Position numbers and translations under genes: made by a program. From contig JBGUZU010000017.1 of assembly GCA_045223915.1 (NCBI GenBank), positions 1 to 64,000 on the forward strand: 64,000 bases of DNA, given 5' to 3'. Shown here in pieces: positions 52,633 through 62,123 of this stretch. Every line of letters begins with the position of its first letter. Positions within the stretch are counted from its first letter, which is position 1. Source of the stretch: Ruminimicrobiellum sp045223915. Its GTDB lineage: Bacteria > Elusimicrobiota > Endomicrobiia > Endomicrobiales > Endomicrobiaceae. Under the pieces are notes generated by a model that was not told the DNA's origin, made no database searches, and saw only the letters and a program-made list of their open reading frames with translations.

Positions 52633-54417
52633 TTACTCCTTATTAGAAATTTGTTGTCCTGCTAACTCAAAATTTTCAAACATAATATTTCCTTTGTTAA
52701 CAGATAATTTATATTTCAACCAACGACATGGTTGATAAATGTTATATACTCTATAGTCCATATCATATTTATTTTGTGTATAATCAGTTTCAATAAAATC
52801 TTCGTTAAATGCACCATCTAACATATTAAAATCTTTTTCTTTTTTATAACTGTTATTACTATCAGTAACTACTTCTATTTTTAAGTTATTATCTTCTGTC
52901 GTTGTAAACCAAAAATACAATTTTTCAACAAAAGTAAAATCTGTTTGTGCATTTATTTGCACACTTTCTACAAATGCAGGACAATCTTCATTTCTATACT
53001 TAACATCAAAATATTCTTTTTCTAAATAACCGTCTGCTTGTCCGTTAATTAAAAGATTATTAATTACAGCAAATACTATCGGTTCACTTTCATAATTTTC
53101 TGTCTTTATTCTTTGTTTAGTCCAAGCATTATTTCTAATATCAAATACATAACGAATATTATCTACTTGCAACATATATCTATAATTAAAAAATATTGAA
53201 GCAATATTACCGTATGCTTTTAAATCGTTCGGTAATGTTCCCTGAATATTTTGTGCATAATTTACCGTTGTTACATTATCTATTGATGTTGATACAGGTA
53301 AAGCTTGTATTCCACTCATTAACCTAACATCATATTCCGTAGAAACAAACATCAAACCACCCGCAAAATTGTTAAATGAAGGACACTTTGCAACACTATA
53401 TCCGTCTAAAACTCCTACATTAGCTCTTGTTAAAATAACTGAATTGTCAGTAGGGTTAACCAAAAATATATTTTTACCTGTTCCAACCACAATTTTGTTA
53501 AAATCTTCTGCTACTACTTCAACAGGTGTATTATCATTACCAAAATTAGAAATATCTATATAGTTTGCACTATCAAATACTTCTCCAAATATATCTGTTG
53601 CAAATAATTGTGTAGGATATTTGTCAACTTTACCACCGTATAATCTGTTTCCTGCTACTTGTAAAAAGTAAGGTTTTGGCAATTCATTATTAACTTTACC
53701 TATTTGTTCATCTAAAAAGCTGTCAATAAGATTATCGTAAACTTCCATTGTAGTATTGTCATCTATGGTATTTATTAAATAAAAAGTATTTCCGTTATCT
53801 TTTGTTCTGTATATTTTTCTTGATTTTACACCATCATAACCTAACGGAAGTTTTAATAATACACTTTGATTATTTACGGTTATAGTATTTGATATACTAC
53901 CAACAATTTCTTCACCACCATTAGTTACATAGGTCATTTGATATTTATAAGTGCCTGTTAGAAAACCGTTATTTTGTCCTTTTAAAGCCAAAGGACTGCC
54001 CATTTGAGATATTTGGTCATAAGCACCATAATAAACGAAAATATTGTCCTTTCCGTTAGTTATAAACAATTTATCTTGGTATGTTGCAAAACTGCATTTG
54101 CCTTTAGCTATTCCTGAATAAATAAGTTTTAACTCATTTATTAAATCAGTTTCGTAAATGTTACCATTACAAACGACAATTATTTTTGTTCTTAATATAT
54201 TATTTGTATCTAAAAATCTATATTCGTATATACCGTCTATCTTATTTTCAGAAATTTGCATTATTTGTGTAGGACATAAAACTTTTTCTAAACCTAAAAT
54301 AGATGTATTTTCAAAACTAAAATTTAGCATATCATAAAAATATTCTGCACCTGATTGTTTAGGGTTGCTGTCGTTTTTTATGCCTTTGAATTGATTTATT
54401 GATACTTTTTCACCCAT
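52633..54417 (-). CDS. Long tail-hub / DNA-stabilisation-like protein
   Basis: The 594-residue protein is beta-rich with propeller-like strand repeats (IVVCNGNIYETD, DKLFITNGKDNIFVYYG, NRLYGGKVDKYPTQLFATD, KIVVGTGKNIFLV). It starts KVSINQFKGIKNDSNP, an opening I associate with P22 gp10-like packaged-DNA stabilisation proteins. Its place between the connector gene and the ejection genes is the same as gp10 in P22-like phages. The role in closing the portal channel is inferred from context. Confidence 0.6.
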   Translation of the reverse strand: MGEKVSINQFKGIKNDSNPKQSGAEYFYDMLNFSFENTSILGLEKVLCPTQIMQISENKIDGIYEYRFLDTNNILRTKIIVVCNGNIYETDLINELKLIYSGIAKGKCSFATYQDKLFITNGKDNIFVYYGAYDQISQMGSPLALKGQNNGFLTGTYKYQMTYVTNGGEEIVGSISNTITVNNQSVLLKLPLGYDGVKSRKIYRTKDNGNTFYLINTIDDNTTMEVYDNLIDSFLDEQIGKVNNELPKPYFLQVAGNRLYGGKVDKYPTQLFATDIFGEVFDSANYIDISNFGNDNTPVEVVAEDFNKIVVGTGKNIFLVNPTDNSVILTRANVGVLDGYSVAKCPSFNNFAGGLMFVSTEYDVRLMSGIQALPVSTSIDNVTTVNYAQNIQGTLPNDLKAYGNIASIFFNYRYMLQVDNIRYVFDIRNNAWTKQRIKTENYESEPIVFAVINNLLINGQADGYLEKEYFDVKYRNEDCPAFVESVQINAQTDFTFVEKLYFWFTTTEDNNLKIEVVTDSNNSYKKEKDFNMLDGAFNEDFIETDYTQNKYDMDYRVYNIYQPCRWLKYKLSVNKGNIMFENFELAGQQISNKE

Positions 54418-54420
54418 TTT

Positions 54421-55371
54421 TTATTGTTGTAAGTTAGTCCAATTTGGATAACCATTTTGTGAAAAATATGGACTTCTTACATTTGCTCCTTTTCTAATGT
54501 TAGAATATCCTTTTCTTATGTCCGCTTCGTATTGATTAAAAAGTTCTTCACTATCTATTTTATATTGTGCTGCTCTTGTGTTATCTAATTTCAAAATAAG
54601 GTTATATGCTACGATTTTAATTATTCCTTCCATATGTTCTTCGCATATTTCCAAATCTTTGTTTAATGTTTCTTGTGAAACAAAATTATCGTCATAAACT
54701 TCGATTTTCTTCGGTAACCTCGCATAATAGAGGATAAGATTACAATGTGTTACATCGGTATTTTCGTCAAAGTTTTGTGCCTGAGTTCCTTCTATACCAC
54801 GAACACAACCGTATAATTTGTTATTGTCGCAATATTGATACATTATTTTTTCTGTTCCTATTTGCACTCTGCCGAAATTTCTTATAAAACCTTTTGTGTT
54901 TTCCACTTCTATTGTCGTATCTGTGGATAAAAGTTGTTTAGTAAGCTTGGTAACATTAGCACTTGTTGAATTTGTAGGAAATAAACCCAAATATTGTGTT
55001 TTACCCTGTCCGAAAGGCATTATCCAACTTGTAATACCGTTGTAAGGGTTAATCATAAAGTTGTTTAATACATTATTTGTTCCACGAACATCTAAAGGGA
55101 ATATTTTACCGTCAACAATAACTTCTGCAAATAAATAAGAGCAACTTCTTAAAGCATTTTCAGGTGCTTTAATTATCGGCTCGTTAAGTTTTGTTATCGT
55201 TGAGTAAGTATCTTGAACACCTTTAGTCTTATTTGCATACTGAAACATTTGTGTATTAAGTTCGTCAATTATGTAACGAGTTTCAACGATATTGTTTATT
55301 GCTCTGCCTGTAATATCGTCTAATGTTCCAATTTTAAAGTTTATTCGTCTTAATGCTTCAAATAGTTTCAT
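54421..55371 (-). CDS. Head-tail adaptor/connector-type protein
   Basis: A 316-residue protein with helical N- and C-termini and a central beta segment (about 165-215: VQIGTEKIMYQY, CVRGIEGTQAQNF, DVTHC). The pattern IGxExIxY...RGxxGTxA is a recurrent module in phage virion proteins of the connector/tail region. Position between capsid and tail-hub genes suits an adaptor such as P22 gp4, but the identity is not secure. It overlaps the upstream gene by 4 bases. Confidence 0.55.
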   Translation of the reverse strand: MKLFEALRRINFKIGTLDDITGRAINNIVETRYIIDELNTQMFQYANKTKGVQDTYSTITKLNEPIIKAPENALRSCSYLFAEVIVDGKIFPLDVRGTNNVLNNFMINPYNGITSWIMPFGQGKTQYLGLFPTNSTSANVTKLTKQLLSTDTTIEVENTKGFIRNFGRVQIGTEKIMYQYCDNNKLYGCVRGIEGTQAQNFDENTDVTHCNLILYYARLPKKIEVYDDNFVSQETLNKDLEICEEHMEGIIKIVAYNLILKLDNTRAAQYKIDSEELFNQYEADIRKGYSNIRKGANVRSPYFSQNGYPNWTNLQQ

Positions 55372-55979
55372 TTTTTCACCTTTGCAACGATAATTTTTAT
55401 TGTCGTTTCGTCAAAATAACCTGAAAGATAAGCAGTTATTTGTGCTGCTGTATAATCATTTACAAAAAAGCTGTCTGTTTTATATTGAACACCACTATAA
55501 ATAGTGTTGATATAAGATGTTCCTGCTCCTATTGAAAAATAAACATTAGGAACATCACAAAAAATGTTTATATAGTTAAATTTTTCGTTGTTTGCTCCAC
55601 GATAAACGATTAATGTTTGGTCGTATCTTGTTGAAGTAACCACATTTTCAACAGTATCACAATAAACATATATTCTGTCATCTTCAACGACATCTCCGTC
55701 TAATGTAATACCGTAATCTGCCAAGTTTACATTTTCTGCACCACCATACAAATCCCATTTGTTATCAAGATATTGAAAATAATAATAAGAACTTGATAAT
55801 GTTCCACCCATAGCAGATTTAAATGTATCTTTGTCTATGGTTACTTTAACTGCTTTTAACGAGATTTCTTTTGTGGCTATATATTCGCATTCTTTTTTAA
55901 TTTGTGAAGAAGCTAATTTGAGTTCTGTTCCGTTATCATTTATTTGTTTTTTCTGTTCCGTTACTACTAAACTTTTCAT
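55368..55979 (-). CDS. Phage virion-region protein of unknown function
   Basis: A 203-residue protein, mostly beta-rich in the middle with many Tyr (SSSYYYFQYLDNKWDLY, DRIYVYCDTVENV) and an N-terminal Lys-rich helix. I do not recognise the family. It lies between a small beta protein and the connector gene, so a structural virion role is likely. Confidence 0.5.
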   Translation of the reverse strand: MKSLVVTEQKKQINDNGTELKLASSQIKKECEYIATKEISLKAVKVTIDKDTFKSAMGGTLSSSYYYFQYLDNKWDLYGGAENVNLADYGITLDGDVVEDDRIYVYCDTVENVVTSTRYDQTLIVYRGANNEKFNYINIFCDVPNVYFSIGAGTSYINTIYSGVQYKTDSFFVNDYTAAQITAYLSGYFDETTIKIIVAKVKK

Positions 55980-55987
55980 TTATCCCC

Positions 55988-56287
55988 CTAAAACATATAT
56001 ATCTTAAGGTCGTCAGGTAAAGTGCCTGAATATGTTGCTTCTATTTCAACAAAGTTATATTCAAGAACTATATAATCATCTACTGCATTTAAACTAACTG
56101 CATTTCCGTCTGCATCTTTCAATGTTCTCTTAATTAAGTTACCTGCTTCATCTCTAAAAACCAATTTAAAACTTATGCTATCACCGGAAGGTAACTCGTT
56201 TGCAGAATTGGCAGTTAAAATTCTATATGTTCTTGCATCGTCCGATTGCCCTACTATCCTTATTATATTTACTGTTGTTTCTGCCAT
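55988..56287 (-). CDS. Small phage virion-region protein of unknown function
   Basis: A 99-residue beta-rich protein (SISFKLVFRDEAGNLIKRTL, DYIVLEYNFVEIEATY). AGGAG lies before the ATG. Family not recognised. The hairpin at 56306-56336 lies between it and the decoration-like gene. Confidence 0.5.
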   Translation of the reverse strand: MAETTVNIIRIVGQSDDARTYRILTANSANELPSGDSISFKLVFRDEAGNLIKRTLKDADGNAVSLNAVDDYIVLEYNFVEIEATYSGTLPDDLKIYMF

Positions 56288-56305
56288 TTTTATTCTCCTG
56301 TTGTA

Positions 56306-56336
56306 TGTGGGTGGAAGTTGCTATAAACCACCCACA
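56306..56336 (-). terminator. Stem-loop after the decoration-like gene
   Basis: A perfect 9-bp GC-rich stem TGTGGGTGG (56306-56314) with CCACCCACA (56328-56336) and a 13-base loop. On the minus strand no T run follows, so it is more likely an mRNA 3'-end stabiliser or processing hairpin than a full terminator. It probably sets high capsid and decoration protein levels relative to downstream genes. Confidence 0.5.
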
Positions 56337-56351
56337 CACTTTTTAACTATA

Positions 56352-56837
56352 TTAGGAAGCTGCTACTTCACTTGTTGCACCTAACAATGTTATTGAAACA
56401 TCACCTGCACCTGTTCTTGTTTCGTTAATAATTGCATTTGTTGAAGCAACTACTGACGAACTATCTGTAACTGTCTTAATCGCAGTTATCAATTTTGTAT
56501 AGTGGTCTTTTGTTGTGTTTCCTGCTGATTTTGCTATTGTCTGTCCTTTAATTTGAAGGAAGAAATAACTACCATCTGCTACACCGATATTTGCTACACC
56601 GGTAATTTTTGCAAATGCACTTGTTGCTGGTGCTACTGCTACAAAGCCCGGATTTACCATAACGGTGTCTTTTGCTGTTAAATCTGCACCTGCTTTAACA
56701 TAAATATATTCTCTTACATCGTTGTTCTCGTCAATCGTTGTAATGGTTTGTCCTAAACCATATTTTGCAGTTGTAGAAGAAGATTTTATGTCGTTTGCTT
56801 CGTTTAATGCTTGTTCAATCAATAATATTTCTGACAT
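56352..56837 (-). CDS. Capsid decoration-type protein (DUF2190-like)
   Basis: A 161-residue protein. The core has the pattern of phage head decoration/cement proteins: EYIYVKAGADLTAKDTV, then VNPGFVAVAPATSAFAKITGVA, IGVADGSYFFLQIKG. It is directly downstream of the major capsid gene, as such proteins usually are. The C-terminus is Thr/Ser/Ala-rich. The call is from pattern and position. Confidence 0.6.
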   Translation of the reverse strand: MSEILLIEQALNEANDIKSSSTTAKYGLGQTITTIDENNDVREYIYVKAGADLTAKDTVMVNPGFVAVAPATSAFAKITGVANIGVADGSYFFLQIKGQTIAKSAGNTTKDHYTKLITAIKTVTDSSSVVASTNAIINETRTGAGDVSITLLGATSEVAAS

Positions 56838-56860
56838 TTTTTTAACTCCTGAATTTTAAG

Positions 56861-56916
56861 TTGGCAGTTTGTTTAATCTCTATGCTGCCAAAAGAGTTCT
56901 TTTCTTGTGGAGAGAA
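56861..56916 (-). other. Hairpins after the major capsid gene
   Basis: TTGGCAG (56861-56867) pairs with CTGCCAA (56885-56891). A second hairpin, CTTTTCT with AGAGAAAAG, covers about 56899-56920 and overlaps the capsid stop. These sit in the 83-base gap between the capsid and decoration genes and may stabilise or punctuate the capsid mRNA. Confidence 0.4.
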
Positions 56917-56920
56917 AAGA

Positions 56921-57916
56921 TTAAGCACCGAAAGTTTTGTTTACTGCAAACAATCTTCTGTCGTAGCAAACCAAGTTTCCACTCAAATACTTTTGAACTG
57001 ATTTCAAAGGATTTGTAGGAAGTTGTAAACCTTCTTTCGTTGTATCAAAAGGACTTCCACTGTCAAAACCGAAATTGTAAATGAATTTAACTGCTTTTTT
57101 AGGGAATATTACTGCCCAATTGTCGTTTGTTCCTGATACATTAGTTCCCGGAACATAAGCATCTAAATAGAACTCTACTCCGTTAACCATAAATCCCCTG
57201 AAACCTGCTTTTGCAAATTCACTTTCGTTGATGAACATCTGTTGTGCTTGAACAGCATTTTTAAATTTTTCATAAACGAATGTATTTGCAAAACCAAAGC
57301 ATTCATTTCCTACATTTGCACCTGTCTGCATTCTTGCTTGAACATTTGTTATCAAGCTGTTGATTGCAGAATATGAAACAGTTGTTGCTGTTGTCATATA
57401 AGGAAGATAAGCATCACCGGTATAATCTGTATCAAGTAAACCTGCATAAGCAGTTCCTGAAGCAGCACAAATATCGGAAATACCTTCAAATGCTAAAGCA
57501 TTACCTGAAGAACTTCCCCACAATGAAGCAGACAAATCTCTATACATATCTGCCATTGCTCCGTCTATCTTTTCTGCAAAGAAATCTACTGCTGATAAAG
57601 CAGAATCAAAAGCAACATTGTAATCTTCCAATGTGAAGTTAATATTGCAGTTGTAATATTTCCACGGAAGAACACCATATTGTAATTGAATAGAAGGTGT
57701 TGCACTTGTTGTTGCACCTGTTCCTGCTATAAAACCTTGAGATTGATTTGCCAAAAGTTTTATAGGGAACTGAATGTAAATACCACCTTTTTGTTTTTTC
57801 TTACCTTCTTTGGAAAGGTAGTTCCATAAAGGTAAACATTTCTCTAAACCATCAAATAATTTATCGTCAATATACTGAACGACTGCTGCATTAAGTTCTT
57901 GTGTTTGTTGAGCCAT
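56921..57916 (-). CDS. Major capsid protein
   Basis: The 331-residue protein has the layout of an HK97-fold capsid subunit: a helical N-terminus, GGIYIQFPIKLLANQSQGF (E-loop side), LPWKYYNCNINFTLEDY, a long spine-helix region (AINSLITNVQARMQ), the FGFANTFVYEKF strand-turn and the C-terminal FIYNFGFDSGSPFDT and GNLVCYDRRLFAV strands. It follows a scaffold-like gene by 11 bases and is followed by a decoration-like gene, the usual head order. Confidence 0.85.
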   Translation of the reverse strand: MAQQTQELNAAVVQYIDDKLFDGLEKCLPLWNYLSKEGKKKQKGGIYIQFPIKLLANQSQGFIAGTGATTSATPSIQLQYGVLPWKYYNCNINFTLEDYNVAFDSALSAVDFFAEKIDGAMADMYRDLSASLWGSSSGNALAFEGISDICAASGTAYAGLLDTDYTGDAYLPYMTTATTVSYSAINSLITNVQARMQTGANVGNECFGFANTFVYEKFKNAVQAQQMFINESEFAKAGFRGFMVNGVEFYLDAYVPGTNVSGTNDNWAVIFPKKAVKFIYNFGFDSGSPFDTTKEGLQLPTNPLKSVQKYLSGNLVCYDRRLFAVNKTFGA

Positions 57917-57927
57917 TTTATTTTCTC

Positions 57928-58833
57928 CTATTGTTTGCCCAAAATCTTTTCAAATGTTGCTTTAAGTTTGGACTTCGCATCACCTGTCGGTGCAAAGTTC
58001 CCAACTTTACCTGCACCACCTGAAATAATTTCGGCATCTTTAATTTTTTGTTTTCTTGCTGAATAATTTGCGAGTATCTTTTTATCTCTTGCTTCCAACA
58101 ACTGTTTTCCATAAAGTTCACGAAATACACTTTTAATATATCTCGGCTCTATGTTGTTATCTCTGCAATAAGTCAAAAGATAACTCTTTACTTCGTCCGT
58201 CATCTTGAAGCCATACTCTTTAGCCAAATTATCACACTCGGTTAAACCGTTCGTAATCTGTGCAGTCGTATCTGCCATATACTTTTCTTCTTGTCTTTGT
58301 CTTTCGGTCGTTTCCAACTGTTGCAATTTGGCTTCCAACTCTTGTTGCTTTTTTATTTGTTCGGCAGACATATTCGGATATAATCTTTGCAATTCTTCGG
58401 CTTCAATTTGGTTAAAGAGTTGCAAAATTCTCGGAGAATAAATTTCATTGTTCAACCATTTTTCAACATAGTTGTAAACCTGATTTATTCTGCTTTCCGG
58501 ATTTCTGTAATCTGCATACTTTTTTAACTCGTCAGCTAAAGTTTCTGCTTGAAATCCGTTCTCTTTCAAGATTTTTAATAACCCTGTATATTTTGGGTTA
58601 ACATCTTGAAACTTTGTTTCCAATGACTTATAAGAGTTGTATAAGTCGTCTGTCTTTTTCCACATCTTGCCATAACGACTGTCTTTTTGCCATTCTTCCA
58701 AATTGGTTTCAGGATTTACGGTTTCCGTTTCCTTTCCACCTTCATTCGCAGAATCAACATCAACAGGTTGCTGTGGCTGTTGCTCTTGAACTTCTTCGTT
58801 TTGGTTTTCTAATTCTTGATTTTCCATATCCAT
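57928..58833 (-). CDS. Scaffolding-type protein
   Basis: The 301-residue protein starts Asp/Glu/Gln-rich (VQEQQPQQPVD), continues with helical sequence and a Gln/Glu coiled coil (about 160-195), and ends in a basic helical region (GDAKSKLKATFEKILGKQ), as scaffolds do where they bind the capsid subunit. It directly precedes the capsid gene. I choose ATG 58833, with GGAGAG eight bases upstream, over the longer frame opening at 58863. Confidence 0.72.
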   Translation of the reverse strand: MDMENQELENQNEEVQEQQPQQPVDVDSANEGGKETETVNPETNLEEWQKDSRYGKMWKKTDDLYNSYKSLETKFQDVNPKYTGLLKILKENGFQAETLADELKKYADYRNPESRINQVYNYVEKWLNNEIYSPRILQLFNQIEAEELQRLYPNMSAEQIKKQQELEAKLQQLETTERQRQEEKYMADTTAQITNGLTECDNLAKEYGFKMTDEVKSYLLTYCRDNNIEPRYIKSVFRELYGKQLLEARDKKILANYSARKQKIKDAEIISGGAGKVGNFAPTGDAKSKLKATFEKILGKQ

Positions 58834-58853
58834 TTTCTTTTCTCTCCATTTTT

Positions 58854-59024
58854 CTATCTGCAAAATCCACTCTGCTTATTTGCAGTTTGTGGTGTTACTA
58901 TTACTTTTCTTGCTTCTTCTTCCGAATTTATTTGTTTTTCTCTTAATTCTCTGTTTATTTCTTTCATCATTGAGTATGCTCTTTGTGAGCCGAAATTATA
59001 TTGTCCTTTATCCACGAAAGACAT
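58854..59024 (-). CDS. Small phage head-region protein (56 aa)
   Basis: ATG at 59024, TAG at 58854-58856; GGGGG precedes the start. Product opens MSFVDKGQYNFGSQRAYSMM and ends NKQSGFCR, with a charged helical middle. The ATG shares a base with the stop of the gene before it (TAATG). Family not recognised. Confidence 0.6.
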   Translation of the reverse strand: MSFVDKGQYNFGSQRAYSMMKEINRELREKQINSEEEARKVIVTPQTANKQSGFCR

Positions 59025-59233
59025 TATTTTCCCCCTAAATAATCTGCCATTGTTACATCTTCTGCTTCTTCTTCGTCATCTTCTTTTTCACCTAACAAAG
59101 ATTTGGCAATAGCTTTTATTTTGTTTATGTCGTTAGATTCAAGTATTGCTTTTAATCCTTCTTCAATGTTCGGCTTAACTTCAACTTGTTCTTCTTGTAT
59201 TTCTTCAAGCTTTGGCATTTCTTTTTCTTCCAT
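59024..59233 (-). CDS. Small acidic phage protein (69 aa)
   Basis: Very Glu/Asp-rich (KLEEIQEEQVEVKPNIEE, GEKEDDEEEAED), ending MADYLGGK. AAGGAGAG precedes the ATG. Strong negative charge may suit a capsid-assembly helper or a DNA mimic; no evidence separates these. It overlaps the gene at 59205-59510. Confidence 0.55.
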   Translation of the reverse strand: MEEKEMPKLEEIQEEQVEVKPNIEEGLKAILESNDINKIKAIAKSLLGEKEDDEEEAEDVTMADYLGGK

Positions 59234-59510
59234 TTTTTCTCTCCTTTTTAGGTTTTTCTTCTTCTTGAACTTTAACTATAATCGGCTCTGTTTTTACTTT
59301 TAAATCTGCATCTACAAATTTTGTTTCTTCTTTAACTTCTGCCTTTTTCAACATTTCAAAAAATGTTTCTTTTACTTTTGTCTTTTCACCGTTAACCAAA
59401 CAAACATATTCGGTTATTCTGTCTTTCGTTTGCGATGCAGGAAATACACCGATAATCTCTACATCTAAAACTAAATTCTTTAAACTAAACTTCTCTCCAC
59501 AATTAAACAT
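59205..59510 (-). CDS. Small phage protein of unknown function (101 aa)
   Basis: N-terminal beta segment (LVLDVEIIGVFPAS, EYVCLVNGEKTKV) followed by a Lys/Glu-rich tail ending RKNGRKRNAKA. The start overlaps the portal stop by 8 bases. Family not recognised. Confidence 0.55.
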   Translation of the reverse strand: MFNCGEKFSLKNLVLDVEIIGVFPASQTKDRITEYVCLVNGEKTKVKETFFEMLKKAEVKEETKFVDADLKVKTEPIIVKVQEEEKPKKERKNGRKRNAKA

Positions 59511-61605
59511 TTGCTACTCCCTTTTTTAATAATTTGTCTGCAACTGCATTTTCTTCACCTTCTGCTTGTTGAACAGGATTTTCACTCACTTTAGAAGGAA
59601 TTATTGTTGCTATATCTGTTGCTGATGATTTACTTGTTATCGTTTGCACCGGTGCAGAATTGAATGTGTCAGGTGAAGCATCTAAACCTAATTCCGAAAG
59701 TATTTGCCCTTTAGCTTTACTAAATCCTTCAAGTGATTTAATAATGTCTGCAAATGCTTTACTCAAGTTCGGATTTAAGAATATTGATTTTAAATCTATC
59801 GGAACATCTTGCGATGCTTGTGCTTGTTGTTTTTGTCTTAATAATTGTATTACTGCTCTGTAATTAGGTATATCTAAACTTCTTAAATAAAGTTCCAACA
59901 AATCTATATCTTGATTTGTGTTTAATATTCCTGAAGTAAAGATTTTTTCCATTAAGAACGAAAGTTCTTTGCGACTTCTCGGTATTTCTACACCTGCGAC
60001 AACTTCTATCTTGTATTGCCAATCGTTATTTAAAACTATCTCTTGTGCCAAGTTCATTGCTTCGTCATATAAAACAATAGTTTGTTGTCCGTCTTGATTC
60101 ATACCTAACTGTGCATATTTAACTGTCATTTGGTTGACATTTAATCCGGTAGAAATCTCTATATATCTATCTTCCGTGTAAAACTCTTGAATTAGTTTAA
60201 CGATTTTGTTTCCGACATCAACAATGAAGTTTTTAAGATTTTTTTGTATCATTCTTATTGATGCCATAGGTGATTCGTTCAAACTCTCAACTTGTTCTGC
60301 ACTTGTTGTTCCTATTTGACGAACACCGTTTATCATTGTTTCGTTAAGCTTTGCCTTCTTATAAGCTTGTCTTTCGTATCTTTCAATGATAGCTTCCAAC
60401 TTAACTGCTTCATCTATCATTTGATTTTTGATTGTAAATAAAGGATTTGAGCCATCAGGATTTAATTTGTTTACTTTGATTATTGTTTGACTTACAACTT
60501 CATCATCTTCAATATCCATTATTCCGTCAGGTGCAACAATACTGTTTACATTTTGAGATACTAAAAAGCTCTGTTTTGCCAATGTTCCATTGATTCTGTT
60601 TTGAATAGGAATTAAATCTTCTACTTCCGATTTGCCTTCTATTCTGTTGAGTTGCATAGGGTTAAAGATGTCAATATTTGCTAAATTCATAAACCCTTTA
60701 GGTGCAGGTTTATCATCTAAAATAAGTGAATCTTTTTCCGACAATGCAAATGTTATCATTCTACCGTAAGGATAACGATATACACTCTCTTTTTTTAGAT
60801 TCTGTGTTTTAATGTTATCGTTCTCGTTCGGTGAATATACTGAAGTATCAATAAGATACATTACAACTAATTCAACAACTTTACCGGCTTGAATACCGTC
60901 CGTTGCTCCGTTGTTATATGCCAAACCACTACTATTTTCTGTTTGATAAGCTATTACTCTACCGTTACCTTTGCCACCTTTTGCACCTTCTTCGTTCGGT
61001 GATGTCGTTATTGAATCTACCAACTTACAAAGTTCTTCGTTGTATGTTCCGTCATCGTTCTTACAATATTTTTCTTTAACTACATTCGGAACTAAACATT
61101 GTTTATAAGCTATAAACGAAAGGTCTTTTATCTTTTTTGCCGATTTATCCCAACGGATATTTTCAGGTGGAATATACTCTAACTTAATCTGTTCTCTGTC
61201 ATCTTCTTCACAGATATATGTTTGAAGTGCAGAAAAGCCCATAATTTCACCAAATCTAACAATCTGCTCTTTTAGCTCGTCAAAATTGTTATCTTTTAAA
61301 ATATGGTGCAATTCTTCGTTAAATATGTCTGCTACTATTTGATGATTTTTGATTTCCGTTAAATCTTTTAAAGGACTTATTGAAGGAACTACTTGAACTG
61401 TGAAAGGTGCATCTAATGTTGCTGTTACTTTTGTTTCAATGATTTCGTCAATAATGTTGTTACTTGTTTTTTCTTCTCCACCGAAATAATTTTGATTTAA
61501 TTTACCGTCATAATAATTGTAGAACTTTTTGTATTTTTCCGTCCAAGAAGTTCCGTTTTTCCAAAGGTTACTAACTAATTTGTATAAAGCTTTATCTTTT
61601 TTCAT
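59503..61605 (-). CDS. Phage portal protein (P22-like size)
   Basis: A 700-residue portal, forming the dodecameric DNA entry vertex. Supporting features: the opening WTEKYKKFYNYYDGKLNQNY and NNIIDEIIETKVTATL, the PPENIRWDKSAK region, DLIPIQNRINGTLAKQ (stem region), and the long C-terminal helical region rich in Gln (RQKQQAQASQD). Length is close to that of P22-type portals, larger than typical siphovirus portals. Two small hairpins lie in the gap 61606-61670 upstream. Confidence 0.8.
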   Translation of the reverse strand: MKKDKALYKLVSNLWKNGTSWTEKYKKFYNYYDGKLNQNYFGGEEKTSNNIIDEIIETKVTATLDAPFTVQVVPSISPLKDLTEIKNHQIVADIFNEELHHILKDNNFDELKEQIVRFGEIMGFSALQTYICEEDDREQIKLEYIPPENIRWDKSAKKIKDLSFIAYKQCLVPNVVKEKYCKNDDGTYNEELCKLVDSITTSPNEEGAKGGKGNGRVIAYQTENSSGLAYNNGATDGIQAGKVVELVVMYLIDTSVYSPNENDNIKTQNLKKESVYRYPYGRMITFALSEKDSLILDDKPAPKGFMNLANIDIFNPMQLNRIEGKSEVEDLIPIQNRINGTLAKQSFLVSQNVNSIVAPDGIMDIEDDEVVSQTIIKVNKLNPDGSNPLFTIKNQMIDEAVKLEAIIERYERQAYKKAKLNETMINGVRQIGTTSAEQVESLNESPMASIRMIQKNLKNFIVDVGNKIVKLIQEFYTEDRYIEISTGLNVNQMTVKYAQLGMNQDGQQTIVLYDEAMNLAQEIVLNNDWQYKIEVVAGVEIPRSRKELSFLMEKIFTSGILNTNQDIDLLELYLRSLDIPNYRAVIQLLRQKQQAQASQDVPIDLKSIFLNPNLSKAFADIIKSLEGFSKAKGQILSELGLDASPDTFNSAPVQTITSKSSATDIATIIPSKVSENPVQQAEGEENAVADKLLKKGVANV

Positions 61606-61670
61606 ACTCGTATTTTACGAGATAAAAAAATACAAATCTTTACCAAAATGTTGCTATTTTACAGCAACTT

Positions 61671-62123
61671 TTATTGATTTTCTCTTACTTTTCTCATTAA
61701 ATCGGCTTGATAGTGCGAATTGCCTGACTTTATTCTTCCGATAACTTCCTGAAAATGTTTTTTTGTCTTTTCTGCTTGTTCTTTTTTGATTCTTGCTCTT
61801 ATTTTAGATGACTGACTTTCCATTTCGTTAAAAGTCGTATAAACATAACCCTGTTTTTCCTTTTTTTTGATTTCTTCGTTGCTCGTTACCATTTTACCCA
61901 AGCCAAAATCAAAATAAGAGTGAAAAACTTGTTTTCTGTATGCTCTTTTGTATCTTTGCTCTTGTTCCCAATTAAAAAAGAACTCGTCAATATAATCAAA
62001 AAACTTTTCTTTTAATGTTCTGTCATCGTGAACTTTAAGTCCTATTGTTCCGAACTTATATAATCGTTTCGGTGGCCGGATTCTTTTATAGATTTTGTGA
62101 ATAATATGTAATATTTTATCCAA
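61671..62123 (-). CDS. Phage protein between terminase and portal, unknown
   Basis: A 150-residue, highly basic and helical protein (IHKIYKRIRPPKRLYKFG, QEQRYKRAYRKQVFHSYFDF, ARIKKEQAEKTKKHF). The start is a TTG at 62123; AAGGGG lies rather far upstream, so the N-terminus is uncertain. It overlaps the previous frame by 82 bases. No family recognised. Confidence 0.5.
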   Translation of the reverse strand: MDKILHIIHKIYKRIRPPKRLYKFGTIGLKVHDDRTLKEKFFDYIDEFFFNWEQEQRYKRAYRKQVFHSYFDFGLGKMVTSNEEIKKKEKQGYVYTTFNEMESQSSKIRARIKKEQAEKTKKHFQEVIGRIKSGNSHYQADLMRKVRENQ